From Nocardia otitidiscaviarum NBRC 14405 (GTDB lineage: Bacteria > Actinomycetota > Actinomycetes > Mycobacteriales > Mycobacteriaceae), in NCBI RefSeq assembly GCF_000308635.1, contig NZ_BAGD01000048.1:1-64000 (forward strand): a stretch of 64,000 nt of DNA, in the 5' to 3' direction. The stretch's first letter is position 1. Each line of letters begins with the position of its first letter. The notes beneath the pieces were generated by a model, which ran no database searches, was not told the DNA's origin, and saw only the letters and a program-made list of their open reading frames with translations. Below are positions 26,545 to 35,536 of this stretch, in pieces. Both the position numbers and the translations under genes were made by a program.

Positions 26545-28062
26545 ATGGCCGCGAGCATTCAGATGTCGTCGGGGGCGGGACGCTGGACCCTGCTGGCGAC
26601 GGTGCTCGGGTCGGGAATGGCCATGCTCGACGCCACGGTCGTGAACGTGGCACTGCCCAAGATCGCCGCGGAGTTCGGCTCCTCCATGGCCGGATTGCAG
26701 TGGACGGTCAACGCCTACACGCTGACGCTGGCGGGCCTGATCCTGCTGGGCGGATCGCTCGGGGACCGGTTCGGGCGCAAGAAGGTGTTCCTGATCGGCG
26801 TGGTGTGGTTCGCCATCGCGTCGGCGCTGTGCGGTGCGGCGCAGGATATTTCGATGCTCATCGCGGCGCGGGCGCTGCAGGGCGTGGGCGGGGCGCTGCT
26901 GACGCCCGGATCGCTCGCCATCATCCAGGCGTCGTTCGCGCGGGAGGATCGAGCCAGGGCGGTCGGCGCATGGTCCGGACTGGGCGGTGTGGCCGGTGCC
27001 ATCGGACCGTTCCTGGGCGGCTGGCTGGTCGACGTCGCGGGCTGGCGGTGGGTGTTCCTGCTGAATCTGCCGCTGGCCGCCGTGGTGATCGCGGTGACGC
27101 TGCGGCACGTTCCCGAGACCTTCGACGAGGAGGCCACCGGCAGGTTCGACATTCTCGGCGCGGTGCTGGCGGCGCTGAGCCTGGCCGGAATCACCTACGC
27201 GCTCACCGAGGCTCCCGACGCGGCCGGGAACACGGCGCTGGTGATCGCCGGTGGCATGGCCGGTGTCGCCGCCGCCGTCGCCTTCATCGTGGTGGAGCGC
27301 CGCCGCACCGGAGGCGGCACGCACCCGCGCGCCATGCTGCCGGTGGACATCTTCAAGTCCCGGCAGTTCACCTCCATCAACCTGGTCACCTTCGTCATGT
27401 ACGGGGCAATGGGCGTGGTGTTCTTCCTACTGGTGCTGACCTTGCAGGTGGTGGCGGGCTTCGATCCGATCGCGGCGGGCACGGCCATGCTGCCGGTCAC
27501 CGTGCTCATGCTGCTGCTGTCGGCCCGGGCCGGGGCTCTCGCCCAGCGGATCGGGCCGCGCATTCCGATCACGGTCGGCGTGCTGCTCGCGGCGGTCGGC
27601 ATGCTGCTCATGACCCGGATCGGACCGGACACCTCGTATCTGTGGGATGTGGTGCCCGCCGCCCTGGTCTTCGGCCTCGGGTTGTCCCTGGCGGTGGCTC
27701 CGCTCACCGCGACCGTGCTGGCCGCGGCCTCCGAACGCCACGCGGGCATAGCCAGCGGAGTGAACAATGCCGTGGCCCGCGCGGCCGGTCTGCTCGCGGT
27801 GGCCGCCATTCCACCGCTGGCGGGGCTCACCGGCGACGCCTACACCGATCCGTCGGTCTTCGCGAGCGGCTTCCGCGTGGCGCTGCTCATCTGCGTGGCG
27901 CTCATGCTCGGGGCCGCCGTCCTCACTTTCACCACCGTCCGTGACGACACACTGAGCACCGCCGCGCCGGACACCGAACCGGAGTGCAAGGTGCACTGCG
28001 CCGTGACCGGGCCGCCGCTCGAGCCGACCGAGCACGGCGCGCATCCGCACCCGCGCGACTGA
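26545..28062 (+). CDS. MFS exporter, DHA2 (14-helix) type
   Basis: 505 residues. Proton-coupled drug exporter of the EmrB/QacA type: motif A GGSLGDRFGRKKVF, motif C near GGVAGAIGPFLGGWLVD, and LDATVVNVALPKIAAEF in helix 1. About 14 hydrophobic segments. The cytosolic C terminus is His/Glu/Pro-rich with one Cys pair (ECKVHC). Divergent from proA. No dedicated regulator next to it, so the substrate is unknown. Confidence 0.93.
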   Translation: MAASIQMSSGAGRWTLLATVLGSGMAMLDATVVNVALPKIAAEFGSSMAGLQWTVNAYTLTLAGLILLGGSLGDRFGRKKVFLIGVVWFAIASALCGAAQDISMLIAARALQGVGGALLTPGSLAIIQASFAREDRARAVGAWSGLGGVAGAIGPFLGGWLVDVAGWRWVFLLNLPLAAVVIAVTLRHVPETFDEEATGRFDILGAVLAALSLAGITYALTEAPDAAGNTALVIAGGMAGVAAAVAFIVVERRRTGGGTHPRAMLPVDIFKSRQFTSINLVTFVMYGAMGVVFFLLVLTLQVVAGFDPIAAGTAMLPVTVLMLLLSARAGALAQRIGPRIPITVGVLLAAVGMLLMTRIGPDTSYLWDVVPAALVFGLGLSLAVAPLTATVLAAASERHAGIASGVNNAVARAAGLLAVAAIPPLAGLTGDAYTDPSVFASGFRVALLICVALMLGAAVLTFTTVRDDTLSTAAPDTEPECKVHCAVTGPPLEPTEHGAHPHPRD

Positions 28063-28130
28063 GCCCGTCCCACCCGTAACCGGCACCGTGCGCCGGTCGG
28101 AATAACCACGCACCTGCTCGTCGTTCACTT

Positions 28131-28179
28131 GGTTGCCATGTCCACAAATTGCCGATATGGTTGCCGCATCCACCAAATG
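28131..28179 (+). repeat. Imperfect direct repeat upstream of the LLM oxidoreductase
   Basis: GGTTGCCATGTCCACAAAT (28131-28149) is repeated as GGTTGCCGCATCCACCAAAT (28159-28178) with a 28-bp start-to-start distance. The second copy ends about 23 bp before the GTG at 28202. The spacing of nearly three helical turns fits tandem activator or repressor binding. Confidence 0.45.
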
Positions 28180-28201
28180 GATGCCACGACGAGGAGGACG
28201 C

Positions 28202-29287
28202 GTGCAGTTCGGAATCTTCACGGTCGGTGACGTCACCGCCGACCCGACCACCGGCCGCACCCCCAGCGAGGCCGAGCGCATCAAGGCGATGGTCGCCATC
28301 GCGCGGAAGGCCGAAGAGGTGGGCCTGGACGTATTCGCGACCGGCGAGCACCACAATCCCCCGTTCGTGCCGTCGTCGCCGACCACCATGCTCGCCTATA
28401 TCGCGGCGCGCACCGAGAAGCTCATCCTGTCCACCGCGACCACGCTCATCACCACCAACGACCCGGTGAAGATCGCCGAGGACTTCGCCATGCTGCAGCA
28501 CCTGGCCGACGGTCGCGTCGACCTCATGCTCGGACGCGGCAACACCGCACCGGTCTACCCCTGGTTCGGGCAGGACATCCGCGAGGGCATCCCGCTGGCC
28601 ATCGAGAACTACCAACTGCTGCACCGGCTCTGGCGCGAGGACGTGGTGGACTGGCAGGGCCGCTTCCGCACTCCCCTCCAGGGCTTCACCGCCACGCCGC
28701 GCCCGCTCTACGGCGTCGCGCCGTTCGTGTGGCACGGTTCCATCCGCAGCCCCGAGATCGCCGAGCAGGCCGCCTACTACGGCGACGGCTTCTTCGCCAA
28801 CAACATCTTCTGGCCCAAGGAGCACTTCCAGCGGCTGATCGGGCTGTACCGTCAGCGCTACGAACACTACGGACACGGTTCGGCCGATCAGGCCATCGTC
28901 GGTCTGGGCGGACAGGTGTTCATGCGCAAGAACTCCCAGGACGCCATCCGCGAGTTCCGCCCCTACTTCGACAACGCGCCCGTCTACGGCCACGGACCCT
29001 CGCTCGAGGACTTCATGGATCAGACACCGCTCACCGTGGGCAGCCCGCAGCAGGTCATCGACAAGACGCTGACCTTCCGCGAATCCTTCGGCGACTACCA
29101 GCGGCAGCTGTTCCTCATCGACCACGCCGGACTGCCGCTGTCGACCGTGCTGGAGCAGCTGGATCTGCTGGGCGAGGAGGTGATTCCGGTGCTGCGCCGG
29201 GAATTCGCCGCCGCGCGCCCGGCACACGTCCCGGACGCGCCCACCCACGCCTCGCTACTGGCACAGCGCACCGCCGCCGCCAAGTAA
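28202..29287 (+). CDS. LLM-class flavin-dependent oxidoreductase
   Basis: 361 residues. The GTG at 28202 is preceded by GAGGAGG at good spacing, and the product starts QFGIFTVGDV as in the family. Luciferase-like TIM barrel with TGEHHNPPF, LILSTATTLITTNDP and RVDLMLGRGNTAPVYPWFG. The putative monooxygenase uses FMNH2 or F420H2; the substrate is unknown. Followed 65 bp later by a YceI gene with its own ribosome-binding site. Confidence 0.9.
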   Translation: MQFGIFTVGDVTADPTTGRTPSEAERIKAMVAIARKAEEVGLDVFATGEHHNPPFVPSSPTTMLAYIAARTEKLILSTATTLITTNDPVKIAEDFAMLQHLADGRVDLMLGRGNTAPVYPWFGQDIREGIPLAIENYQLLHRLWREDVVDWQGRFRTPLQGFTATPRPLYGVAPFVWHGSIRSPEIAEQAAYYGDGFFANNIFWPKEHFQRLIGLYRQRYEHYGHGSADQAIVGLGGQVFMRKNSQDAIREFRPYFDNAPVYGHGPSLEDFMDQTPLTVGSPQQVIDKTLTFRESFGDYQRQLFLIDHAGLPLSTVLEQLDLLGEEVIPVLRREFAAARPAHVPDAPTHASLLAQRTAAAK

Positions 29288-29352
29288 CCGATTCGACCCC
29301 CATCGCACGACCACGACACCGCACAACCGCACAACCACAACGAGGAGTAATC

Positions 29353-29898
29353 ATGACCGCCAGCACCACCGCCCTGACCGCCGGAACCTGGACCATCGAC
29401 GCCGCGCATTCCACGCTCGGCTTCGCGGTGCGCCACCTGATGGTGTCCAAGGTCCGCGGCCGCTTCACCGACTTCTCCGGCCAACTCGTCATCGGCGAGG
29501 ACGGCACCGCCAGCGCCGAGGCCGAGATCCGCGTGGACTCGGTGACCACCGACAATCCGCAGCGCGACGCCCACCTGCGCACCGCCGACTTCTTCAACGC
29601 CGAGAACTTCCCGCTGGCCACCTTCAAGTCCACCGGTTTCCGGGTCAACGGCGAGGACTTCGAGGTCGACGGCGAGTTCAGCATCGCCGGAGTCACCAAG
29701 CCGATCACCCTCGAGGTGGAGTTCCTGGGCGTGAATCCGGGCATGGGTCAGGGCCCGGTGGCCGGTTTCGAGGCCAAGACGGTCATCAATCGCCGAGATT
29801 GGGGAATCACTATCGATATGCCTCTGGCCGACGGTGGCGCGGTGATCGGCGACAAGATCACCCTCACCCTCGGCATCGAGGTCGTCCAGCAGGGCTGA
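29353..29898 (+). CDS. YceI family lipid-binding protein
   Basis: 181 residues, GAGGAG before the ATG. Lipocalin-like beta barrel: TWTIDAAHSTLGFAVRHLMVSKVRGRF at the start, DNPQRDAHLRTADFFNAENFP in the middle and NRRDWGI near the end. No signal peptide, so cytosolic, unlike periplasmic E. coli YceI. The family binds polyisoprenoids or other lipids. It follows the LLM oxidoreductase and precedes a small acetyltransferase by 41 bp. Confidence 0.93.
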   Translation: MTASTTALTAGTWTIDAAHSTLGFAVRHLMVSKVRGRFTDFSGQLVIGEDGTASAEAEIRVDSVTTDNPQRDAHLRTADFFNAENFPLATFKSTGFRVNGEDFEVDGEFSIAGVTKPITLEVEFLGVNPGMGQGPVAGFEAKTVINRRDWGITIDMPLADGGAVIGDKITLTLGIEVVQQG

Positions 29899-29939
29899 AC
29901 CACTTCGCCGCGCGGCGAACCGATCGAAAGCGAGGAAAT

Positions 29940-30266
29940 ATGAGCGACCCGACCGTCATCCAGCGGGACGACGCCACCCCGGAACAGTTCGATATCGAGG
30001 TGGATGGTGAACGCGCCGGACTGGCCGCTTATGTGGATACCGGTGACCAGCGCATCTTCTACCACACCGAACTCGATGATCGGTTCTCCGGCCGGGGCCT
30101 GGGCAGCGTCCTGATCCACGCGGCGCTCACCGAGACCCGGAAACAGGGCAAACGCGTCGTCCCCGTCTGCCCCTTTGTCGCGCACTTCGTGGAGAAGCAC
30201 CACGACTTCGACGATCTCCTGGATCCGGTGACCCCGGAGGCCAAGGCGGCGGCCACGGCCGACTAG
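29940..30266 (+). CDS. Small GNAT-fold acetyltransferase (YidJ/COG2388 type)
   Basis: 108 residues, GAGGAA before ATG 29940. The minimal acetyltransferase fold: RIFYHTELDDRFSGRGLGSVLIHAAL (acetyl-CoA loop) and VPVCPFVAHFVEKHHDFDDLL. Proteins of this family are called predicted N-acetyltransferases; the acceptor is unknown. Likely co-transcribed with the YceI gene. It converges with the conservon operon, 26 bp away. Confidence 0.9.
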   Translation: MSDPTVIQRDDATPEQFDIEVDGERAGLAAYVDTGDQRIFYHTELDDRFSGRGLGSVLIHAALTETRKQGKRVVPVCPFVAHFVEKHHDFDDLLDPVTPEAKAAATAD

Positions 30267-30292
30267 CGCGGCCGCCGCGACAGGTCTCCCGG

Positions 30293-31513
30293 CTACGCCT
30301 CCAGATACACCGGCAGGGCGGCGTGCCCGTTGGAGATGAAGCTGGCCAGGGGTGTCAGCTGGTCCGGCGTGACCGCGAGCCGCATGTCCGGGAAGCGCCG
30401 GAACAGCGCGGGCAGCGCGGAATTGGCCTCCAGCCGGGCCAGCGGGGCACCCAGGCAGTGGTGCGCGCCGTACCCGAAGGCCATATGGCTCTTGTCCGCC
30501 CGCGCCAGGTCGAGCTGGTCGGCGGTATCCCCGTGCACCTTCGGGTCGCGGCCGGGTCCGGCGTAGCAGGCCAGGATCGGATCGCCCTTGGCGATGCGCA
30601 CGCCGTCGAGTTCGATGTCGTCCACCGCGTAGCGCAGCGGCACATGCACGACCGCACCCTCCAGCCGCAGCGATTCCTCCACCAGATCCGACCAGGCCGC
30701 CCGGCCCGCCATCAGGTCGGCGCGCGCTTCCGGATGGGTGAGGGTGGCGAAAATAGCCTGGTCCAACAGGTTGATGGTGGTCTCGTGCCCGGCGGTGATG
30801 ACCAGCAGCAGGGTGTCGACGAGTTCCTGCTCCCCCAGCGTCGACCCGTCCTCGTCGCGGGCGGTGATGAGCACACTGGTCATATCGTCGCCCGGCGTCT
30901 CGCGCTTGTAGGCGATGAGCTCACCCAGAATCCGATAGAGCTCCAGGTAGTTCGCCTGCGACTCCTCGGGGCCGAGGGTGGTGTCGAAGACGCCGTCGGC
31001 GCACTTGCGCAGGCCGGGCACCAATTCGTCGGGCACACCCATGAGTTCGGAGATCACCCGGATCGGCAGCGGGTAGCAGAACGCCTCCCGCAGATCGACC
31101 GGCTCCCCGGCCGGAGTGGCGGCGATGGCGTCGAGCAGTTCCGCGGTGATGGCCTCGATGCGCGGTTGCAGGGCCGCGGTGCGGCGCGCGGTGAAGGCGG
31201 GCGCGACGAGTCGGCGCAGCCGCCGATGATCGGCCCCGTAGGCGGTGAACATATTGTTGACCGCCACCCACAGGAACAGCGGCCAGTCCTGCGGGATCTC
31301 ACCGTTGATGAAGGCGGGCCAGTGCTGGCGCGGATCCTTGGAGACGCGCGAATCGGTGAGCAGGCTCTCCAGCAGCGCGGTGTCGGTGACCGACCACGCG
31401 GTCACGCCGCCGGGCAGTTCCACCAGGCTCGCCGGTCCGCGCTCGCGTAGTCGATGGATCTCGCCCTGGATGTCGGCGCCCGTGGGATCCAGGACGATGG
31501 GGTCGGTGGTCAC
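30293..31513 (-). CDS. Cytochrome P450 of the conservon
   Basis: 406 residues. Haem-binding FGYGAHHCLGAPLAR with Cys353, I-helix AGHETT with the oxygen-activating Thr, and ExxR in EESLR: all catalytic motifs intact. Last gene of the conservon operon, 9 bp after the second P450. Paired P450s (CYP154/CYP157 type) are attached to several Streptomyces conservons. Electron donors are not encoded nearby. Substrate unknown. Confidence 0.93.
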   Translation of the reverse strand: MTTDPIVLDPTGADIQGEIHRLRERGPASLVELPGGVTAWSVTDTALLESLLTDSRVSKDPRQHWPAFINGEIPQDWPLFLWVAVNNMFTAYGADHRRLRRLVAPAFTARRTAALQPRIEAITAELLDAIAATPAGEPVDLREAFCYPLPIRVISELMGVPDELVPGLRKCADGVFDTTLGPEESQANYLELYRILGELIAYKRETPGDDMTSVLITARDEDGSTLGEQELVDTLLLVITAGHETTINLLDQAIFATLTHPEARADLMAGRAAWSDLVEESLRLEGAVVHVPLRYAVDDIELDGVRIAKGDPILACYAGPGRDPKVHGDTADQLDLARADKSHMAFGYGAHHCLGAPLARLEANSALPALFRRFPDMRLAVTPDQLTPLASFISNGHAALPVYLEA

Positions 31514-31522
31514 GCTTTCTCC

Positions 31523-32773
31523 TTACGGCACGGTCAACGGGGCAGTCGGGGGGAAGACGACCGGCAGCGCGGTGAGGGACCGGTGGAAAGGTCCCGGCCG
31601 CCAGGCCAATTCGTCCACGGCGACGCCGAGCCGCAGGTCGGGCAGTGCGTCGAGCAGTTGGTCGATGGCGTCCTCGGCGATCAGGTACGCCGTCGGGCGG
31701 GCCGGGCAGGCGTGCGGTCCGACGCCCCAGGACAGATGCGCGCGATTGTGCAGCGTCCGCCCCGCACCGATGTCCGGATCGTTGTTGCAGGCGGCCATGC
31801 TGATCACCACCGGCTGATGCGCGGGCAGCCACACCCCGTCGATGAGCATGGGCTGGCGCGGATAGCTCACGCAGTAGTTGGCCATGGGCGGATCGGTGTA
31901 GAGCACCCGGTCCAGGGCATCGCGGGTGGTGAGGCTGCCCGCGTGCAGGCCGTCGGCCAGGGTGCTGTCGACGAGCATGTGCCGCAGCGCGTTCACGATG
32001 AGGTTCTGGGCCGGTTCGATGCCCGCGCCGTAGAGGGTGACGATCTGGTGGATCATCTCCTCGTCGGACAGTTCGGCCGGATCGGCCGCCAGTCGGGAGA
32101 CGATGTCGTCGCCGGGCCGGGATCGCTTGCCGAGCACCAGTTCCAGAATGGCCTCGGTGAGGACGCGGTTGCCCTGTTCGGCGTCGACGCCGTCGAAGAT
32201 GGCGGCCATACCGGCGGCGATGCGCTGGCCGATCTCCGCCGGGCAGCCCAGCAGGGCGTTGACCGCCTCGAAGGCGAGCGGAAACGCGTACTGGGCCATC
32301 AGATCCGCGCTTCCGGACGCGCAGAAGGCGTTGATCAGCGGTATCGCGATGCGCTCCACGGTGTCGTGCAGGGCGTAGAGGTCCACGGCGCGGATGGCCG
32401 CCACATTGGCCTGCCGGTACCGAATGTGCTCATTGCCCGCGCTGCGCAGGGCGTTCGGCCGCCATTCCAGCATCGGCATGATCGGGCTGTCGGCGGGTGC
32501 GGTGCGCTGCCAGTACCGGGGATCGGCGGGAAAGTGCTCGGGGTCGTTGAGGATTCGCACGGCGGTGCGGTATCCGATGACCAGGGTGGCGGGTATGCCC
32601 GGAGCGAGGTCGACCGGGGCCATCGGGCCGAAGCGGCGGCGCATCTCGGCGTAGGCGCCGTGCGGGTCGGCCGCGAATTCGGCGGTGTACATGGCGATCC
32701 GGGGTCCATCGGAGCCGATGGGCGAGCCGTAGGGCACCGGGGCGGTGATCGGCTCGATGAAATTGCGGGTCAC
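31523..32773 (-). CDS. Atypical cytochrome P450 of the conservon (CYP157-like)
   Basis: 416 residues; GTG start overlaps the GTPase stop in GTGA. Haem loop WGVGPHACPARPTAY with Cys356 is present, but the I-helix reads AGIEPAQN where AG-x-E/D-T is expected. The ExxR motif is not found at its usual place (ALDRVLYTDPP). CYP157 members lacking ExxR are known from Streptomyces conservons. It may bind haem with altered or regulatory function, or act with the canonical P450 downstream. Confidence 0.85.
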   Translation of the reverse strand: MTRNFIEPITAPVPYGSPIGSDGPRIAMYTAEFAADPHGAYAEMRRRFGPMAPVDLAPGIPATLVIGYRTAVRILNDPEHFPADPRYWQRTAPADSPIMPMLEWRPNALRSAGNEHIRYRQANVAAIRAVDLYALHDTVERIAIPLINAFCASGSADLMAQYAFPLAFEAVNALLGCPAEIGQRIAAGMAAIFDGVDAEQGNRVLTEAILELVLGKRSRPGDDIVSRLAADPAELSDEEMIHQIVTLYGAGIEPAQNLIVNALRHMLVDSTLADGLHAGSLTTRDALDRVLYTDPPMANYCVSYPRQPMLIDGVWLPAHQPVVISMAACNNDPDIGAGRTLHNRAHLSWGVGPHACPARPTAYLIAEDAIDQLLDALPDLRLGVAVDELAWRPGPFHRSLTALPVVFPPTAPLTVP

Positions 32774-33375
32774 CGCATGGACCCCGCACGGCGGGACAGG
32801 TATTCCACCAGCGTGATCAGGGAACGCACACAGGTGCCGCGATCGCGGGCGTCGAGCGCCATCAGCGGGGTGTCGGGGGTGAGGTCGAGTGCGTCACGCA
32901 CCTCCTCGAGCGGGTACCGGACCGCGCCGTCGAACTCGTTGATGCCGACGGCGTAGGGCACCTCACGCTCCTCCAGCAGCGCCAGCACCTCGTCGGACTG
33001 TTCGATCCGCCGGGTGTCGACCAGGACCAGCGCGCCCAGCGCGCCGCGGGCCAGCTCCTCCCACAGCGGGACGAAGCGATGCTGTCCCGGGGTGCCGAAC
33101 AGGTACAGGGCCAACCGCGGATTCAGGGTGATGCGGCCGAAGTCCATGGCCACGGTGGTGGTCGTTTTACCGGGCAATCCGGCCATATCGTCCACGCCCA
33201 CACTGGCTTCGGTAATGGTCTCCTCCGTGTGCAGCGGCCGGATCTCGGAAACGCTGGCGACGAAGGTGGTCTTGCCGACGCCGAAATTGCCCGCCACCAA
33301 CAGCTTCACCGACCGGGTGACGGTATCGGGAACGTGATCGACGACGAGCTCAGGCCGAGAGAGCGCGGAGCCCAT
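32770..33375 (-). CDS. cvnD: Conservon Ras-like GTPase
   Basis: 201 residues, start ATG 33375, overlapping the DUF742 gene by 26 bp. GTPase motifs: G1 GNFGVGKTTF, G3 LFGTPGQHRF in which Pro follows DxxG-like TPG, and G4 NEFD where NKxD is expected. Belongs to the MglA/CvnD family of small regulatory GTPases. Forms a membrane-associated complex with the roadblock and sensor-like subunits encoded upstream (known from S. coelicolor Cvn9). Confidence 0.93.
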   Translation of the reverse strand: MGSALSRPELVVDHVPDTVTRSVKLLVAGNFGVGKTTFVASVSEIRPLHTEETITEASVGVDDMAGLPGKTTTTVAMDFGRITLNPRLALYLFGTPGQHRFVPLWEELARGALGALVLVDTRRIEQSDEVLALLEEREVPYAVGINEFDGAVRYPLEEVRDALDLTPDTPLMALDARDRGTCVRSLITLVEYLSRRAGSMR

Positions 33376-33697
33376 TCAGTACCTCCTCCAGCAACGCAGC
33401 ATCCGGCAGTTCCTCGGCCGGGGTAGGAGTGGTCAGGTGTCCGCTGTCGAGCAGGTCGGCTGCGACGATCTTCACGACGGACGGCGGCAGGTCGAGATAT
33501 GCCGCGACCTCGGCGAGCGACAGGACACCACGACGGCAGATGCTCAGCACCCGGATCGCGTCGGGAGTGGCCCCGGGGTCGGGTTCCCGCGCCGCGATCA
33601 CCAGGGTGACCAAGCCCAGATTCCGGGTCGGCCGGCTCCGGCCGCCCGTGCGCACGTACGCCCGGACCAGGTCCGGATCCCGCCGCTGCCCGGTCAT
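33350..33697 (-). CDS. cvnC: Conservon DUF742 protein
   Basis: 115 residues, ATGA overlap with the roadblock gene. DUF742 pattern: DPDLVRAYVRTGGRSRPTRNL, ICRRGVLSLAEVAAYLDLPPSVVKIVAADLLDSGHL and a terminal LLEEVLNGLRAL, a winged-helix-like fold. Third component of the conservon, of unknown biochemical role. Confidence 0.94.
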   Translation of the reverse strand: MTGQRRDPDLVRAYVRTGGRSRPTRNLGLVTLVIAAREPDPGATPDAIRVLSICRRGVLSLAEVAAYLDLPPSVVKIVAADLLDSGHLTTPTPAEELPDAALLEEVLNGLRALSA

Positions 33698-34161
33698 TGC
33701 AGGTCGCCGCCAACCCTCTGGTTCGACATCGAACCCAGTTCGTGCCCGACGCGGACCGCGAGCGCGTTCATGCGGTGCGCGACCAGGCTGACGTCCACCT
33801 CGGTGGTGGTGGCCACCCCTAGCAGCGCACCCACGCCGGCGGCGGTTATGAAGATCATCCCGCCGTCGTACTCGGTCATGTTCTGGCGCACCGAGTTCGA
33901 ATTGCCGCAGAATTCGCCGAGCGCCTTGCCCAGTGAACGCAGGCCCGACGCCGCGGCGGCGAAGCGCTCGGCGTCGTCCACACCGATACCACCGGTGTGC
34001 GCGATCCGGAGCCCGTCGTCGGAGAGTAGGACGGCGAAACGCACGCCTGGAATCTCCAATTCGCTGAGCATCCACGCCAATTTGTTGGCGCGTTCGGTTA
34101 CGGCGGTGCCGGGTGTTCCCATCGGAAACGTCATCCCTTCGGTGTCAACGTGCGCTGTCAA
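33694..34161 (-). CDS. cvnB: Conservon roadblock/LC7 protein
   Basis: 155 residues, ATGA overlap with the sensor-like gene; ATG at residue 10 is an alternative start. Roadblock/LC7 fold: RFAVLLSDDGLRIAHTGGI, GMIFITAAGVGALLGVATT and DVSLVAHRMNALAVRVG. Such proteins act as GTPase-activating or scaffold partners of MglA-like GTPases, here the one encoded two genes downstream. Confidence 0.94.
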   Translation of the reverse strand: MTAHVDTEGMTFPMGTPGTAVTERANKLAWMLSELEIPGVRFAVLLSDDGLRIAHTGGIGVDDAERFAAAASGLRSLGKALGEFCGNSNSVRQNMTEYDGGMIFITAAGVGALLGVATTTEVDVSLVAHRMNALAVRVGHELGSMSNQRVGGDLQ

Positions 34162-35351
34162 CGCGCGGCGGCGCGGCCGCTCTGCGAACCGCTGTGCCAG
34201 GCGGCGGCGATATCGGGTCGAGCAATGGTGCTGGTGTCCTGCTGCGTTTCCGCCTCAGGGCGCGGCTCCCGAGCGGTGCCCACGGCCGCGAGCGCGGGCG
34301 ACCGGCGACGGCGTTTGGGCAGACCACCTTCGGTGATATCGCGCACCGATGCGGGCTCCTCGGTCGGCGCCGGGGCCGGCGCGGGGTCGGGTGCGGGGGC
34401 GTCGACCTGCGGCACCGGCACCACCTCGGTGGCCGGGCCGTCGACTCCGGCGCGGCGGGGAACGAACAGCGCCTCGGGCACGAACACCATCGCCCTGGTG
34501 CCGCCGTAGGCGTTGGGGCCGTCCACGTAGACGGTGAAGCCGTAGCGGCGGGCCAGCGCGGAGACGCTGGGGAAGCCGACGCGGGGGGTGGGTCCGAGCT
34601 GGTGGATGTCGACCGAGCGCTCACCCGCGAGCACCTGGCGGGCCTCCTCCATCTGCTCGTTGTTCATGCGCACGCCGGCGTCGTCGATGATGATGGTGAC
34701 GCCGTGGTGCCCCTCCTGGAATCCGACGTCCACGTACGAGGTGGGCGGCGAATAGCGCAGGGCGTTGTCCAGCAGCGTCGCGATGGTGTGCACCAGCGGT
34801 TCCACGGCGCGGCTGATGACCACCCGGTCGAGCTGGTTGAACCGCACCCGGGTGAAGTCGCGCACGCGGCCGATCGCGCCGCCGACGATGTCGGTGAGCG
34901 GCTGCTGCGGCCAGCGGCGGCCCGGCAGGCCACCGGAGACGATCACGTACGACTGGGCCTGGCGCAGCATCTGCTGCACGCTGTGGTCGATCCGGGTGAG
35001 GGTTTCGTAGACCTCGTCGCCGCGATGTTCACGCAGCGCGTTGCTCACCACCTGACCCACGTCCACGCCGAGGCTCACCACGGAGGTGCCGAAGGAGCGC
35101 ACCGCCGCGCCGGTGGCCGTACGCGCACCGGATTCCAGTTCGGCGCGCACCGATGCCTCGGCACGGGCGACGGCTTGGCGCGCTTCCTCTTCGAATTCGA
35201 GTCGGCTCTGCTCCCAGGCTTCGGTGCGCATCCGAAGCTCGTGCTCCAGCGCCCGGGCGCGCGTGCGCTCCCGTACCGCATAGGCACCGAGCGCTCCGAG
35301 GAGCAACAGAGCGACGACCCAGGAAATCACCATGGCGATGGATAGATTCAC
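34158..35351 (-). CDS. cvnA: Conservon sensor-like ATPase
   Basis: 397 residues. One N-terminal membrane helix (MVISWVVALLLLGALGAYAV), a coiled coil of about 50 residues (RALEHELRMRTEAWEQSRLEFEEEA), and then a dimerisation segment with RIDHSVQQML. The HATPase_c domain follows with LLDNALRYSPPTS (N box), IIDDAGVRM (G1) and a Pro/Ala-rich tail with a KRRRR patch. Resembles histidine kinases; no response regulator is encoded nearby, in line with the conservon mode. First gene of the six-gene operon. Confidence 0.94.
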   Translation of the reverse strand: MNLSIAMVISWVVALLLLGALGAYAVRERTRARALEHELRMRTEAWEQSRLEFEEEARQAVARAEASVRAELESGARTATGAAVRSFGTSVVSLGVDVGQVVSNALREHRGDEVYETLTRIDHSVQQMLRQAQSYVIVSGGLPGRRWPQQPLTDIVGGAIGRVRDFTRVRFNQLDRVVISRAVEPLVHTIATLLDNALRYSPPTSYVDVGFQEGHHGVTIIIDDAGVRMNNEQMEEARQVLAGERSVDIHQLGPTPRVGFPSVSALARRYGFTVYVDGPNAYGGTRAMVFVPEALFVPRRAGVDGPATEVVPVPQVDAPAPDPAPAPAPTEEPASVRDITEGGLPKRRRRSPALAAVGTAREPRPEAETQQDTSTIARPDIAAAWHSGSQSGRAAAR

Positions 35352-35503
35352 AGCGTTCGGTCTCGCCCTTCCTCGCAGCTCATGTCGAGTGTTCGGAGAT
35401 CGCGCGCGCGGCAGCGGCTTTCATTGCGCACGGACTGCGATCCCGACGACTCGAACACAGTAGCAGCATCACAGCGAATCCTCGACCGACTCTGCAAGAT
35501 CGG

Positions 35504-35523
35504 AAAACCGTGCACTGCACGGT
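35504..35523 (-). terminator. Terminator-like hairpin after the TetR gene
   Basis: On the minus strand ACCGTGC-AGT-GCACGGT is followed directly by TTT, 13 bp after the TetR stop codon. It lies 150 bp upstream of the conservon start and would insulate the two leftward units. Confidence 0.55.
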
Positions 35524-35536
35524 ATTACGCGAGGTG

